Of a stretch of DNA of 37,712 nucleotides, positions 7,461 through 16,800 are shown piece after piece; the first letter of the stretch is position 1, and each line of letters opens with the position of its first letter. Source of the stretch: a virus; IMG/VR virus record IMGVR_UViG_3300009620_000014, positions 1 through 37,712 of that record; one strand, written 5' to 3'. A model generated the notes under the pieces. It did not search any database. It had not been told where the DNA came from and worked only from the letters and a program-made list of their open reading frames with translations. Both the position numbers and the translations under genes were made by a program.

Positions 7461-10400
7461 TTAATTTTCTCCTACAGTTAAATCAAAACCGTTAGAACTT
7501 TTAAATCCTATCCCAAAGCCCGTCGCATCTCCTGAGCCAGCAAAGTCTCTTCCTCCAACCCCAGTGTCAGTACTATAAATTGTAACAAGCTTAGGTCGCC
7601 TGGAAGTTCCCAAACTTCCGTTCCAAGCGTTCGCAAAAGTGGATGCAGCAGACTCATCTAGAAAGACTCTATTAAATGCATCTTCTACAAACTCATCACA
7701 GTTATACCATCGGAAGGCACTAGAAGTGTTATACAGAGTAGATCCTGTAGATTGCCCAGCCCTAAATCGTTTTACAAGTTGTGGTCTCCAATATAGAGGG
7801 TTTAATGACGAATTAGAATAACCATCTGTCCCGGCGTGTCCCCCTGTCCCAGATACCATAGAAGATACTTCAGAGGATAAGTTATATCCTTGAGCAAAGA
7901 TTTGTTCTACAGGCCCGCGAACAGAGGAACAAAGATAAGCTGAGGATAGAGAACCAATGGCTGTCCAATAAGGACCGCTGGGAGATGTCATAAGCTGCCT
8001 AGCCAGGGGATCTACACTAAAGTATAGTCTGAATGGGCCTTGATTCCTGAACTCACCATCTTCGGTTCCTAGAGGAACTGTATAGGCGGCGTGGATGCCA
8101 CAAACTCCCATATCTGTCAAGGAGGTATTAGTTATCAAAGGGTTTCCTAGAGAGTCGGCATATTGAAGAGTTATATTAGGAGTGGAATAATGCATTCCAT
8201 TTGTTGATGACAGCCATAAATTACCTTGTGGAGCTGTTCCAATTCCCCCAGCATAACTATCCAAAATGCATACCTCATGGGTATCAGGGGTGGCTGAGGG
8301 TGCCCCAGAGCATATAGCCTGGAATTTCATAGCAGCAGGAGTCATAGGAACCGCAGGATCATTTGAAGATACCCATGCAGCCCCAGGACCATGATATTGA
8401 GTCATCCTTGGGTGGCAACCACTTACAGAAATATAGGACATATCCAAACGAGAAGTATCAGCAATATTCCAAATTCGTAGCTGGTTACAGAGAGCACTAG
8501 CATCATAAATTATACCAGACACTTCCTTAGCATCCCAGCCAGCAGGGAAGTGAACATTCTTTACATTAACTTGGCTATCATTTACTGCTCGTAAACACAT
8601 TCCTCCGTGGCTTATTTTTGCTATTTCCGCAGAATTTTGAGGGTCTTCCAAATACCAATTAACCTTTCCTTTCCCTACTTGTTTCTCAGTATTTAACGCA
8701 CCATAGGTAACTGTAGTGGGTGTTAATCTAGCAGCATTTAAGGTAGCCTCACTCCCTTTTTGTGTATCACACCTCCTTTGGGTTCCATGAAGCTCATTAT
8801 TACAAGCAGCAAGTTCTGGAAGAGGATAGAACTGCATTGATCCTCCTGAGACAAAGGTGCTGAGATCAAAGGACTCACTTTGCCGCCAGTCTACAGCAGA
8901 AGTAGCACTGGCTCCCCAGTTGGCGTGGAAGTCTCCCAAGTTTTCCATGTTGATTGTTGATTTCTTATTAGCAACCAAGCAAGCTCTTGATGCGTGTAAT
9001 TCAACAGCCGTATGATTTTGCATATCATACAGATTCCAACTACTAACATCTACTTCACCGTTGACTGTGGGAGGCTTAAAGGACATAGTGCTATGATCTT
9101 CAGCAAGAACATCAACACCATACCTAGCAATAATGGTTGGTCCATTAAATTCTACCAAAGAGTTTCTACCAGCGTACACACCAGTAGTCTTCTTTTGATT
9201 AGCGTGAGTATTCGGACCCCAGATTGTAGTAGCTCCCCCTAATGATCCTTGGAACAAAGCTTGGGAATTATCCGTTACCGCTATTGCAGCACCGAAGATT
9301 CCATGACCCTGTTCTAAACCACCATCACCTCCTATGCTGTCAACAGCTGTATCATTTAGTGTATTAATTAAAGCATGAACAAAGGTTGCTTTAGAACCAT
9401 TCTTAACTTCAATTGAGGGTTTTGTGGAACGAGGTTGGTTTATTAAACTACTTAGGCTTGTTCTGCCATGAGAGAAATTAAAACCCATTCTCCCGCAATT
9501 TGTTGGCATAGAGCTAACTTGGGCTGGTTCCATAACAGAATTGTCGAGAACTATATGCTGCCCGTTTGCGGAGCAAGAAAACTGATCTATAACACCCGCA
9601 ATAACAGTCTCCCCATCTCCAGTATCAAACTTCCTCTTGTTATAAGTTATATGGGATCCTTTAGCAAGTAATCCTTCATACATATTGTTGTCCAAAGAAA
9701 CCTCGTCAAAGAAAATCTGTGAGTTTGTAGCATCAATTCCCCTGCTGTTGCTCCAACACTCCACTCTACCATCCAGATCTAAGGTAGAGTTAAACATTCT
9801 AATACCAGCTCCGAAAGGAGCAACCTTTTCTAGAACAAGACTCTTATCAGATCTGCCATTATGGGAAGCTTGGAAATAAGTTGAAGATACACTAGCAGTT
9901 TCCCCAGTAATAGCTCTCCCAGCGCCGCCCGTAATAATTGAATTTACTAAGTCTACGCCAATATCATTCTTTGTAAAGTGTAATAAGAAATCTACATGAG
10001 CACCTATTCCTGGGTAATCCGATCCCTTAGGTGGAGTAGCATTAGCACTTAGAGTAATCTCACTATTTACTGCCCGTAATCCAGCAGCCATAGAAGAGGT
10101 GTCTCTACCAGTAGTAGAAACCAATTCATAATTTCTATAACCGACAAGACCCCTAGTTACAACAACTTTAGAATTATTAAATTGAATACCTGCTTTAGCA
10201 CAGCGCTCTGCGGCACAATTCTCAACTACAATATAATTTGAGTTATTAATTTCAATGCCAATATCCGTAGCTTGGTTTGCTCGACTAGCGGTGTCTGCCC
10301 AGTTGCCATCAACGATACAATTCCTTAGAAAAATAGGTCCATCACAGTTTTCAATTTTAATTTTTCTAAAGTAATTTCCATATATCATTCCTGTGGCACT

Positions 10401-11255
10401 AGGAGTAATGTCCTTTGTAGGAATAGTTTTTCTACGAAGAAGATTATGAGTTCCTTGATTAACAGCACTAATATCTAAGACAGCAATAGTCGCATCATTA
10501 GCACCATCATCGTAAACCACTGCACTTGTCGAAAACACATTAGGAGTCTCCTCGGCTGCCGCCACCAAAGCTCTACTTATAGGTTCACAAGTTAATTTAC
10601 TAGTTCTAGTATCTGTTGTTGGATCAGCGCCAACTACTTGCCAAATCAAACGATTATTTGCTATAAATCTAGAATCTATAACAGTAGTAGTAGCACAGGG
10701 TGTGAGAACTGTAGCCTGAAGACTTACACAAGAAGCATCTCTAAAGGTAGTACTTAAATCTAGAGAACAAACTGAAACAACATTGTCACTATTCTCCCCT
10801 CCTGTAAGAATACCCACTGAAGATGCTGCGTGTATCTTTCCAAAGTTTCTATTAATGATTTCTAAGGAGCCTGTACCTTCGCACTTCAAGTTATTGATCT
10901 CTATACGACCAAGATCCCCGAACGATCCAATCTCCAAAATAACGGGGAACCTCAGTATGTCTGGGAGAGCGTTTAGTGCTCCACTAACCGTAGTGAACAA
11001 GTTGGGATTGCATTGCAGTGCCGAGGCTGTAGCGTCCCCAGAAACGGCTAGAATCATGCCAGGAACAGAGGAGGTTGGATACCCCGCTCTCTCCCACATA
11101 TGGTAAGTCCGCTCTTCTAGGTCGTAGAGGGGGAGGTTATCCTGCTCCCAGTTATAGAAGGAGCTTGTATCAAACTTGGCAACTGTATCCGTCCAACTGT
11201 TAAGAAGCTTAACATTGGAACTGGCTGTATAATGATCTGTGGCAAGAAAAGGCAT
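7461..11255 (-). CDS. Tailspike-like protein with parallel beta-helix region
   Basis: 1264 residues. The anchor motif YNWEQDNLPLYDLEE is at 34-48. Residues about 85-140 (TTVSGALNALPDILRFPVIL) look like the entry strands of a tailspike. Residues about 140-760 contain irregular repeats of the pattern hydrophobic-x-hydrophobic-x-N-x-S/C, for example NSNYIVVENCAAERCAKAGI and FNNSKVVVTRG, typical of a right-handed parallel beta-helix. Such helices in tailspikes bind or cut surface polysaccharide. No catalytic Asp/Glu pair can be assigned by eye, so depolymerase activity is not claimed. The C-terminal 500 residues are beta-rich and may form the trimer tip. It is one of four consecutive fibre-type genes after the large wedge gene. 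Confidence 0.72.
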   Translation of the reverse strand: MPFLATDHYTASSNVKLLNSWTDTVAKFDTSSFYNWEQDNLPLYDLEERTYHMWERAGYPTSSVPGMILAVSGDATASALQCNPNLFTTVSGALNALPDILRFPVILEIGSFGDLGRIEINNLKCEGTGSLEIINRNFGKIHAASSVGILTGGENSDNVVSVCSLDLSTTFRDASCVSLQATVLTPCATTTVIDSRFIANNRLIWQVVGADPTTDTRTSKLTCEPISRALVAAAEETPNVFSTSAVVYDDGANDATIAVLDISAVNQGTHNLLRRKTIPTKDITPSATGMIYGNYFRKIKIENCDGPIFLRNCIVDGNWADTASRANQATDIGIEINNSNYIVVENCAAERCAKAGIQFNNSKVVVTRGLVGYRNYELVSTTGRDTSSMAAGLRAVNSEITLSANATPPKGSDYPGIGAHVDFLLHFTKNDIGVDLVNSIITGGAGRAITGETASVSSTYFQASHNGRSDKSLVLEKVAPFGAGIRMFNSTLDLDGRVECWSNSRGIDATNSQIFFDEVSLDNNMYEGLLAKGSHITYNKRKFDTGDGETVIAGVIDQFSCSANGQHIVLDNSVMEPAQVSSMPTNCGRMGFNFSHGRTSLSSLINQPRSTKPSIEVKNGSKATFVHALINTLNDTAVDSIGGDGGLEQGHGIFGAAIAVTDNSQALFQGSLGGATTIWGPNTHANQKKTTGVYAGRNSLVEFNGPTIIARYGVDVLAEDHSTMSFKPPTVNGEVDVSSWNLYDMQNHTAVELHASRACLVANKKSTINMENLGDFHANWGASATSAVDWRQSESFDLSTFVSGGSMQFYPLPELAACNNELHGTQRRCDTQKGSEATLNAARLTPTTVTYGALNTEKQVGKGKVNWYLEDPQNSAEIAKISHGGMCLRAVNDSQVNVKNVHFPAGWDAKEVSGIIYDASALCNQLRIWNIADTSRLDMSYISVSGCHPRMTQYHGPGAAWVSSNDPAVPMTPAAMKFQAICSGAPSATPDTHEVCILDSYAGGIGTAPQGNLWLSSTNGMHYSTPNITLQYADSLGNPLITNTSLTDMGVCGIHAAYTVPLGTEDGEFRNQGPFRLYFSVDPLARQLMTSPSGPYWTAIGSLSSAYLCSSVRGPVEQIFAQGYNLSSEVSSMVSGTGGHAGTDGYSNSSLNPLYWRPQLVKRFRAGQSTGSTLYNTSSAFRWYNCDEFVEDAFNRVFLDESAASTFANAWNGSLGTSRRPKLVTIYSTDTGVGGRDFAGSGDATGFGIGFKSSNGFDLTVGEN

Positions 11256-11256
11256 T

Positions 11257-11919
11257 TTAAAAATTAATTGTCCATCTGAATACTAACGAAAAATCATCCG
11301 TCTTTGTTATATCGCTAAAAGTTCTGTATGCAACCAAAAGAGAAGTATCAGTAGCAAGTCCCCTTGGGTTTCCCATAAATAAACCAATCTCATTTATAGG
11401 TTTTGATGAAAATTGACTTACTCCACCAATAGATTCAATATTTCCACTTATACAAGCTTGCTCATCCAAAACAATAGTCCAACGAACAGATCTGTCTCCT
11501 ATTCTAGTTACATGACTAAAGGGAATATAAGCAAAAACTTTACCCGTCTGTATCGTTGCAGCAGGGGTTCCTGCAAATTTACTGTTGGTACTTAAGACCA
11601 GTTTTGACGCGGCTCCACCATAATCGGTGGTTCTTTCCAAGGGACCACTAAGCTGAAAAACAGCACTTAGTGGAATTCCCGCTTGCCCAGCATCCACTGC
11701 CGCTTGAACTATAGCCCCAGAGACCCCTACCTGAAACCTGTCAAAGTGGTAATCGGTAATCTTTCCAGAACCAGATCCAGTGAAAAAGTAGCTAAGACCT
11801 ACACCCATACCTGATGTAATCACATTGTGATCATCAAAAACAATTTCTTCTGCACCATCTTTATGGTGTTTAGCTATCTGGAGATGTCCAGTTATTTCTC
11901 TATCTTCTGTAAAATTCAT
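11257..11919 (-). CDS. Small virion protein, short paralog of the 657-aa neighbour
   Basis: 220 residues. The N-terminus (GHLQIAKHHKDG, then DDHNVITSGMGVGLSYFF) matches the start of the upstream 657-aa protein (GEVEIYSDFGND, then KEHNLLVDGAGSLIVDML). The C-terminus (LLVAYRTFSDITK, then FSLVFRWTINF) matches that protein's end (KLFAKKTLSKNL, then LTIIWRLKF). This looks like the basic two-part fold without the inserted modules. The function is unknown. Its place next to its longer copy and to fibre genes suggests a baseplate-to-fibre adaptor or a fibre base. It abuts the 657-aa gene with no gap and leaves 1 bp before the tailspike gene. Confidence 0.68.
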   Translation of the reverse strand: MNFTEDREITGHLQIAKHHKDGAEEIVFDDHNVITSGMGVGLSYFFTGSGSGKITDYHFDRFQVGVSGAIVQAAVDAGQAGIPLSAVFQLSGPLERTTDYGGAASKLVLSTNSKFAGTPAATIQTGKVFAYIPFSHVTRIGDRSVRWTIVLDEQACISGNIESIGGVSQFSSKPINEIGLFMGNPRGLATDTSLLVAYRTFSDITKTDDFSLVFRWTINF

Positions 11920-13893
11920 TTAAAACTTCAGTCTCCATATTATAGTTAGGTCTTTATAGTTCAAAGCTCCAGCTTTTCCTCCCAAACCTGTCCAGGGACT
12001 TGCCTCTAGATCGTCCTGAATATGAGCTAAATTCTTACTCAGTGTTTTTTTAGCAAATAGTTTATATTTCCTAGGATTATTTAGGGCATTAAATGAATAA
12101 GGCGGTGTATAACCTTCAGCAAGCGTAGCTTTATTATCTATACCCCAGAGTCCCATAGTATATATCCCTCCATACAAATTACTATATCCCAAATCTCCTG
12201 AACCTATTGTTACCATATAAGTTATCCCCGTACCTCCGTTAGCCACTGCTGTTCTAGTGTCATGAGCGTAGATAGTATCAGAAGAAACAACTAACCCTTT
12301 ATAAGTATATTCGTGCCACGCTTGGCCTGTGCCTGGGGCTAAATGAGTATTACTCGTAGTTTTACCTCCTACAGCATATACCTGTCCAACAAAGCCACTT
12401 GTGTCCATAGAGCTAGCTGAATTGAATACACTTATATAATGACCACTTACAATTTGATTGGCCGAGACATTAGCTCCCTTGAGAACATCTGGATTCTCTG
12501 AAGTAGAACTAACAAAACTTGCATCAAAACTAGTAACAATACTCCACTTACTACCAGAAACAGTGTGCTCCATATTTGCTGTGCCTGATCCTGCTGGATA
12601 ACACCCCATAAAATAGGCCAAAGAGGATACTGGGGTGCTCTCCCGTACAACTGATCCAGTAGATTTATTATAAGAACTAACTGATACATAATTTGATCTA
12701 ATTAAGTCTCTCCAAGGAATCATATTTAGATTATGTCCTACAGCATGATACAACCCTGCCTCAATCTCCGCAGCAGTTCTAGTATCTTCTTCCAACATAC
12801 GATCCTCAGGACTTGGGAAGGAGGGAAGAGATCCTGATGGGATATAGCTAGATAAGGCCAAACTTCCCTTAGCACGGATAATAGAATTAGAATCAGATAG
12901 ACCACTAGCAGCAAGAATAGCGTTATTATTAGAATTATAGGATCTACCAGGGGTCCGTTGATAAGAGGTCATATGTACCCCATATTCCAATTGTGCTCCC
13001 CATAGGTACACTGAACCTATATTATTCAAATTAGGCTGCGAGTCAGTACCTACAAACCCAGCAGGGTAAATATTAACAGATACATTTCCTACCCCATCCA
13101 TTGCTGGCCCAGGCCAAGTCTTTGTTACGCCAACTCTCCACCAACCATTTTTTAGGTCCTCTAAATGAACATTGTCCCCCTTTGTCGCTGTAGTAGCAGT
13201 GTAATTTGTTGGAACAGCAAATCCATTATTAGTCCACTTAAATTGGTGCGAAGTAGAACTATGATTACCTCCAGCAGTAGTTTTATACTTTAATGCTAGA
13301 ATAAAAAATTGATCATCTAAAGTAAGGGGTCCGGCTTTTACATAAATAGAAGCAGTCAAGGGAGTACCTGAAGCAAGATAATTATTATTTGGAGATAGCT
13401 GTTGATGCAAAGTAGCATTTCCTAATTCAGAGGAATCAGGATCAGTATGCCAAGGACTTAAATCATAAGCAAGTTCTGTAACAGCTGATACCCCATCCAA
13501 AGGACCAGTAGTTTGATCTGTAAGAATCGCAAAAGCATCAGTGTTAGTGTGAGTCCAACCATAAGTCCCGCTATAATCAAACTGATCTGAATAGCTCAGT
13601 AGGTTTTTATCCCCAGATACAGCCCTACTATGTCCTAGAAAAGTATGTGCGTTACCTTGATATTCACCAGCACCCTTACCGAAAGAAATTGCATTCACAG
13701 TAAAGTTAGAGGTATCAAGCATTGCTGTGTAATCTACACCAGCAATTGTTCCCAACCCAGACAAACTAGGAGAGGTTGTAAGCATATCCACAATCAAACT
13801 TCCAGCACCATCAACAAGAAGGTTATGTTCTTTGTGAACTAACTTCTGTTGATCATTGCCAAAATCTGAATATATTTCTACTTCGCCTCTCAT
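11920..13893 (-). CDS. Fibre-type protein with carbohydrate-binding-like module
   Basis: 657 residues. Head (1-90) and tail (about 590-657) are shared with the 220-aa neighbour. Residues about 95-315 carry a module widespread in phage tail proteins: NLLSYSDQFD at the start, LTASIYVKAG in the middle, NGWWRVGVT, and GSVYLWGAQLEYG with TSYQRTPG at the end. This lectin/CBM-like beta sandwich probably binds sugars (inference from the pattern). The large wedge protein upstream has a related copy. The remaining 300 residues are beta-rich and unknown. The first base of its ATG is shared with the wedge gene's stop (TAATG). Confidence 0.72.
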   Translation of the reverse strand: MRGEVEIYSDFGNDQQKLVHKEHNLLVDGAGSLIVDMLTTSPSLSGLGTIAGVDYTAMLDTSNFTVNAISFGKGAGEYQGNAHTFLGHSRAVSGDKNLLSYSDQFDYSGTYGWTHTNTDAFAILTDQTTGPLDGVSAVTELAYDLSPWHTDPDSSELGNATLHQQLSPNNNYLASGTPLTASIYVKAGPLTLDDQFFILALKYKTTAGGNHSSTSHQFKWTNNGFAVPTNYTATTATKGDNVHLEDLKNGWWRVGVTKTWPGPAMDGVGNVSVNIYPAGFVGTDSQPNLNNIGSVYLWGAQLEYGVHMTSYQRTPGRSYNSNNNAILAASGLSDSNSIIRAKGSLALSSYIPSGSLPSFPSPEDRMLEEDTRTAAEIEAGLYHAVGHNLNMIPWRDLIRSNYVSVSSYNKSTGSVVRESTPVSSLAYFMGCYPAGSGTANMEHTVSGSKWSIVTSFDASFVSSTSENPDVLKGANVSANQIVSGHYISVFNSASSMDTSGFVGQVYAVGGKTTSNTHLAPGTGQAWHEYTYKGLVVSSDTIYAHDTRTAVANGGTGITYMVTIGSGDLGYSNLYGGIYTMGLWGIDNKATLAEGYTPPYSFNALNNPRKYKLFAKKTLSKNLAHIQDDLEASPWTGLGGKAGALNYKDLTIIWRLKF

Positions 13894-16800
13894 TAGTTTT
13901 CTACCTCGATTAGTGTATAGTTATTATACTTTGTATGCGTCATGCCGACACTTGAGGCTGTAATTCCTGAGGCTCCCCAATTAGGATGTTCACGATAATT
14001 CAATCTAGTACCCCCACTAAGCTCATATATAGCAGAAGTAACTACAGCATTCCTGCTGGATTTTCCTTCCTGTAAACTATTAAAGTGTCTAAGCAAGTCC
14101 AATAGTTCTGGTTTCCAAAGTTTTGTTTGTACCTGATCACAATAATTATCTTCCATAGCATGTGAATTAAGAAGATCTAATGGAGTCCAAGGAGTATTAT
14201 TTCTAACTGTGGCCCAATCATACAAAGTTAAGTCTTGAATGGATACAGTATCTATTACTGTAAATTGTCCTTTATTAAATGTTGGAAGTTGGAAAACTTC
14301 TATCACATACTTCTGATCTTTTCTATGTACCATTTGAGCATCCTGAGCAGGATACTCAGTTGGAAGAGAATCTATATCATTTATATCATGATGGACTGCG
14401 GGAAAGAATCCAGAACCCCTAGATCCATCGCCACTAGCATCAACCTTACCTACTTCAAGTTTTGGCCCCCAAGCTAATACCGAGCCTTTGTTATTATTTG
14501 TGTCTGGAGCTAAACTGTATGCTGGCCATAAATTCATACTAATCTTCGAACCACCGTGCTGATTTAACAACGATACGGCTACTCTGTACCACCCACTGAC
14601 ATCAGCTGTCCCCAAGGAACTATCTGTAGCAGGAGCGGCTACTTTTTCAAATTTGAAAAGGTGTTCCCCAGGACCCACATTTCCTGTTGTTGTGACCTGA
14701 GGAGTATTTACACCCCCCTCCCAATTTATAAGAGCGTTTGTAATATTATCTCCTATAGCCAACTGAAGTAGACTTAAGTGTGCTCCATCTGTCACAGCAG
14801 ACACTTCCCCAGGACGAAGAAATATTGACCCTGTGTAGTACTCAGTATTTGTAGGAATGGGGATACCGTTACATCCAATATTAGCATTCTTAAGCAAAAT
14901 AGCTTCATCCTGTACCTTGAAAACATCTCCCACCCCTGCACACCCACTAGTATCAGAAAAACGAGCATTGTTTGGACCTAATAACTGAGGAGGGTGTTCA
15001 GTACCAGATAATGTAACTGCTGCGCTAAGATCCCAAGATCTAAGATCTACAGCAGACGCTTCAGGAATAAAGGAATAATGTTTCTTACTTGAATAGTAAG
15101 AGTGAGGTACAGTTATTCTATTATTTCTAGTATTAAAAGGAACTTCTAATTCAAAGAAACTCTCTTCTGTAGTTTTATTAATTGAAGCAGCATTAAACTC
15201 TTTATCACCAGAGACATCAGTACTAAATTGATCTATACAAGTTATATCGCTGGGGCTATAGGTAGCTGTGCCTATATGAGAATACTTTTCAATAACATCA
15301 TTCTTGGTTACCGCACTAGCATCGAGAAGGATCCATTCTCCAGACTCATTCCAATGTTTGCCTTGAGCCTCTCCTTCTGGCCTCCCAGGTTTGAAAATCC
15401 ATAGTTTATTATCTTTACCTTCTGGAACGGTATGAATAAACATCCCTACTTTAGCCTCACCTTGCTTGTTTCCAGTCTCTTCTCCAGCAGCGAAGCGAAC
15501 CTTAGCAACAAAATCATGTTCTGGAATTAACAGATTAGGCTTATCTATCTCGGAGAATTTCTTTAAGTTAAAAACTATTCTTGGGAATCCCTTACCTTGA
15601 TGCGCCTTGCACTTGATAACCCTATTATGCAAGAATGTTTCATCTTTTACGCTTGATGAATTAACTGAAGAAATACCATAAACAGTGAAGCTATTTTGTA
15701 CATCCCCAACATTAGGAGCAAGTCCAGAGGTCATTACCAGATCTACCCCACTCAAAATATGGGGGTTTCTAAATTCATAAGAACTTGCTCCACCAGCCCC
15801 AGCAGATAAAGTTAAATCACTAATTGAGTTTGTTACTCTTGATCCATAAACAGAAGCATCAAAAGTCCCTTCTGACCCTAGGTAAGCCAAAGGTTCACCA
15901 CTAAATACATTTCTTAAAGTTAGGGTGCTGGTATCAGATGCGGCAAAGGAGGACGCAATAAGAGGAACTAATGGAACAAATGCTACAGCAGAACCGTCCT
16001 TATCAAAGGTAGCGTTATGCAATAGCGGACCATAGGTATGTGATATAATATGCCTACCGTCAGCGGTGACAGCACTTGGAGCTATACTATGTCGGTGCAA
16101 ATCATTTGTATAAACCTTGTATAGTTTGTGAAGGCGTTTACCCCAAGTAAATCCTGTCCAAGATCTAGTTCTTAAATTGGATTCTAAGGTTGCTCCCATA
16201 ACAAAATAAGGAGCAGAAGATTCTACATTTTTGAATACTGAATCCCACTTAGGATCTGAGTCAGCATAGACAGCATTTGTATGAAATCGCTTATCCCCAT
16301 TGGTTAAATAGTTTGCCGTAGACTTAGCCGCATCCCACCAGTTTGCAGAAGTTATAAGGGCGTTATAATTTACACTACCAACAACTTTCAAAGAAGAAAT
16401 ATATGCTTCGGCTTCAGATAGTTTCATTCTCTCATTAATTCTATGCATTAAAGCTACAGAATCAGAAAGATCACTTCTATCAACATAAGAATTTGCAGCG
16501 CCACCAATCCTAGTAACTTGTCCTAGAGCGGAGAAAACTTCAGAAGCTGTAATACTACTCAACCCCCTACAGGGGAAAGTATTACTAACATCTACACCAG
16601 AAAAAGTGTTTTGAGAATCTAGAGTTTCACATGAACGATAAACAAGATTTAGATTGTCTATACACCTGTCATCATATACCGTCTCAAATTTTCCTGCGGA
16701 AGGAATATATCCTAAAGGAAGGAACCCTAATGAGTAGGGAGCTTTTGGACCTTCCGATTGTTGGCTAGATAAAGAATACTCAAGAGTTGAAGCCTCAAAT

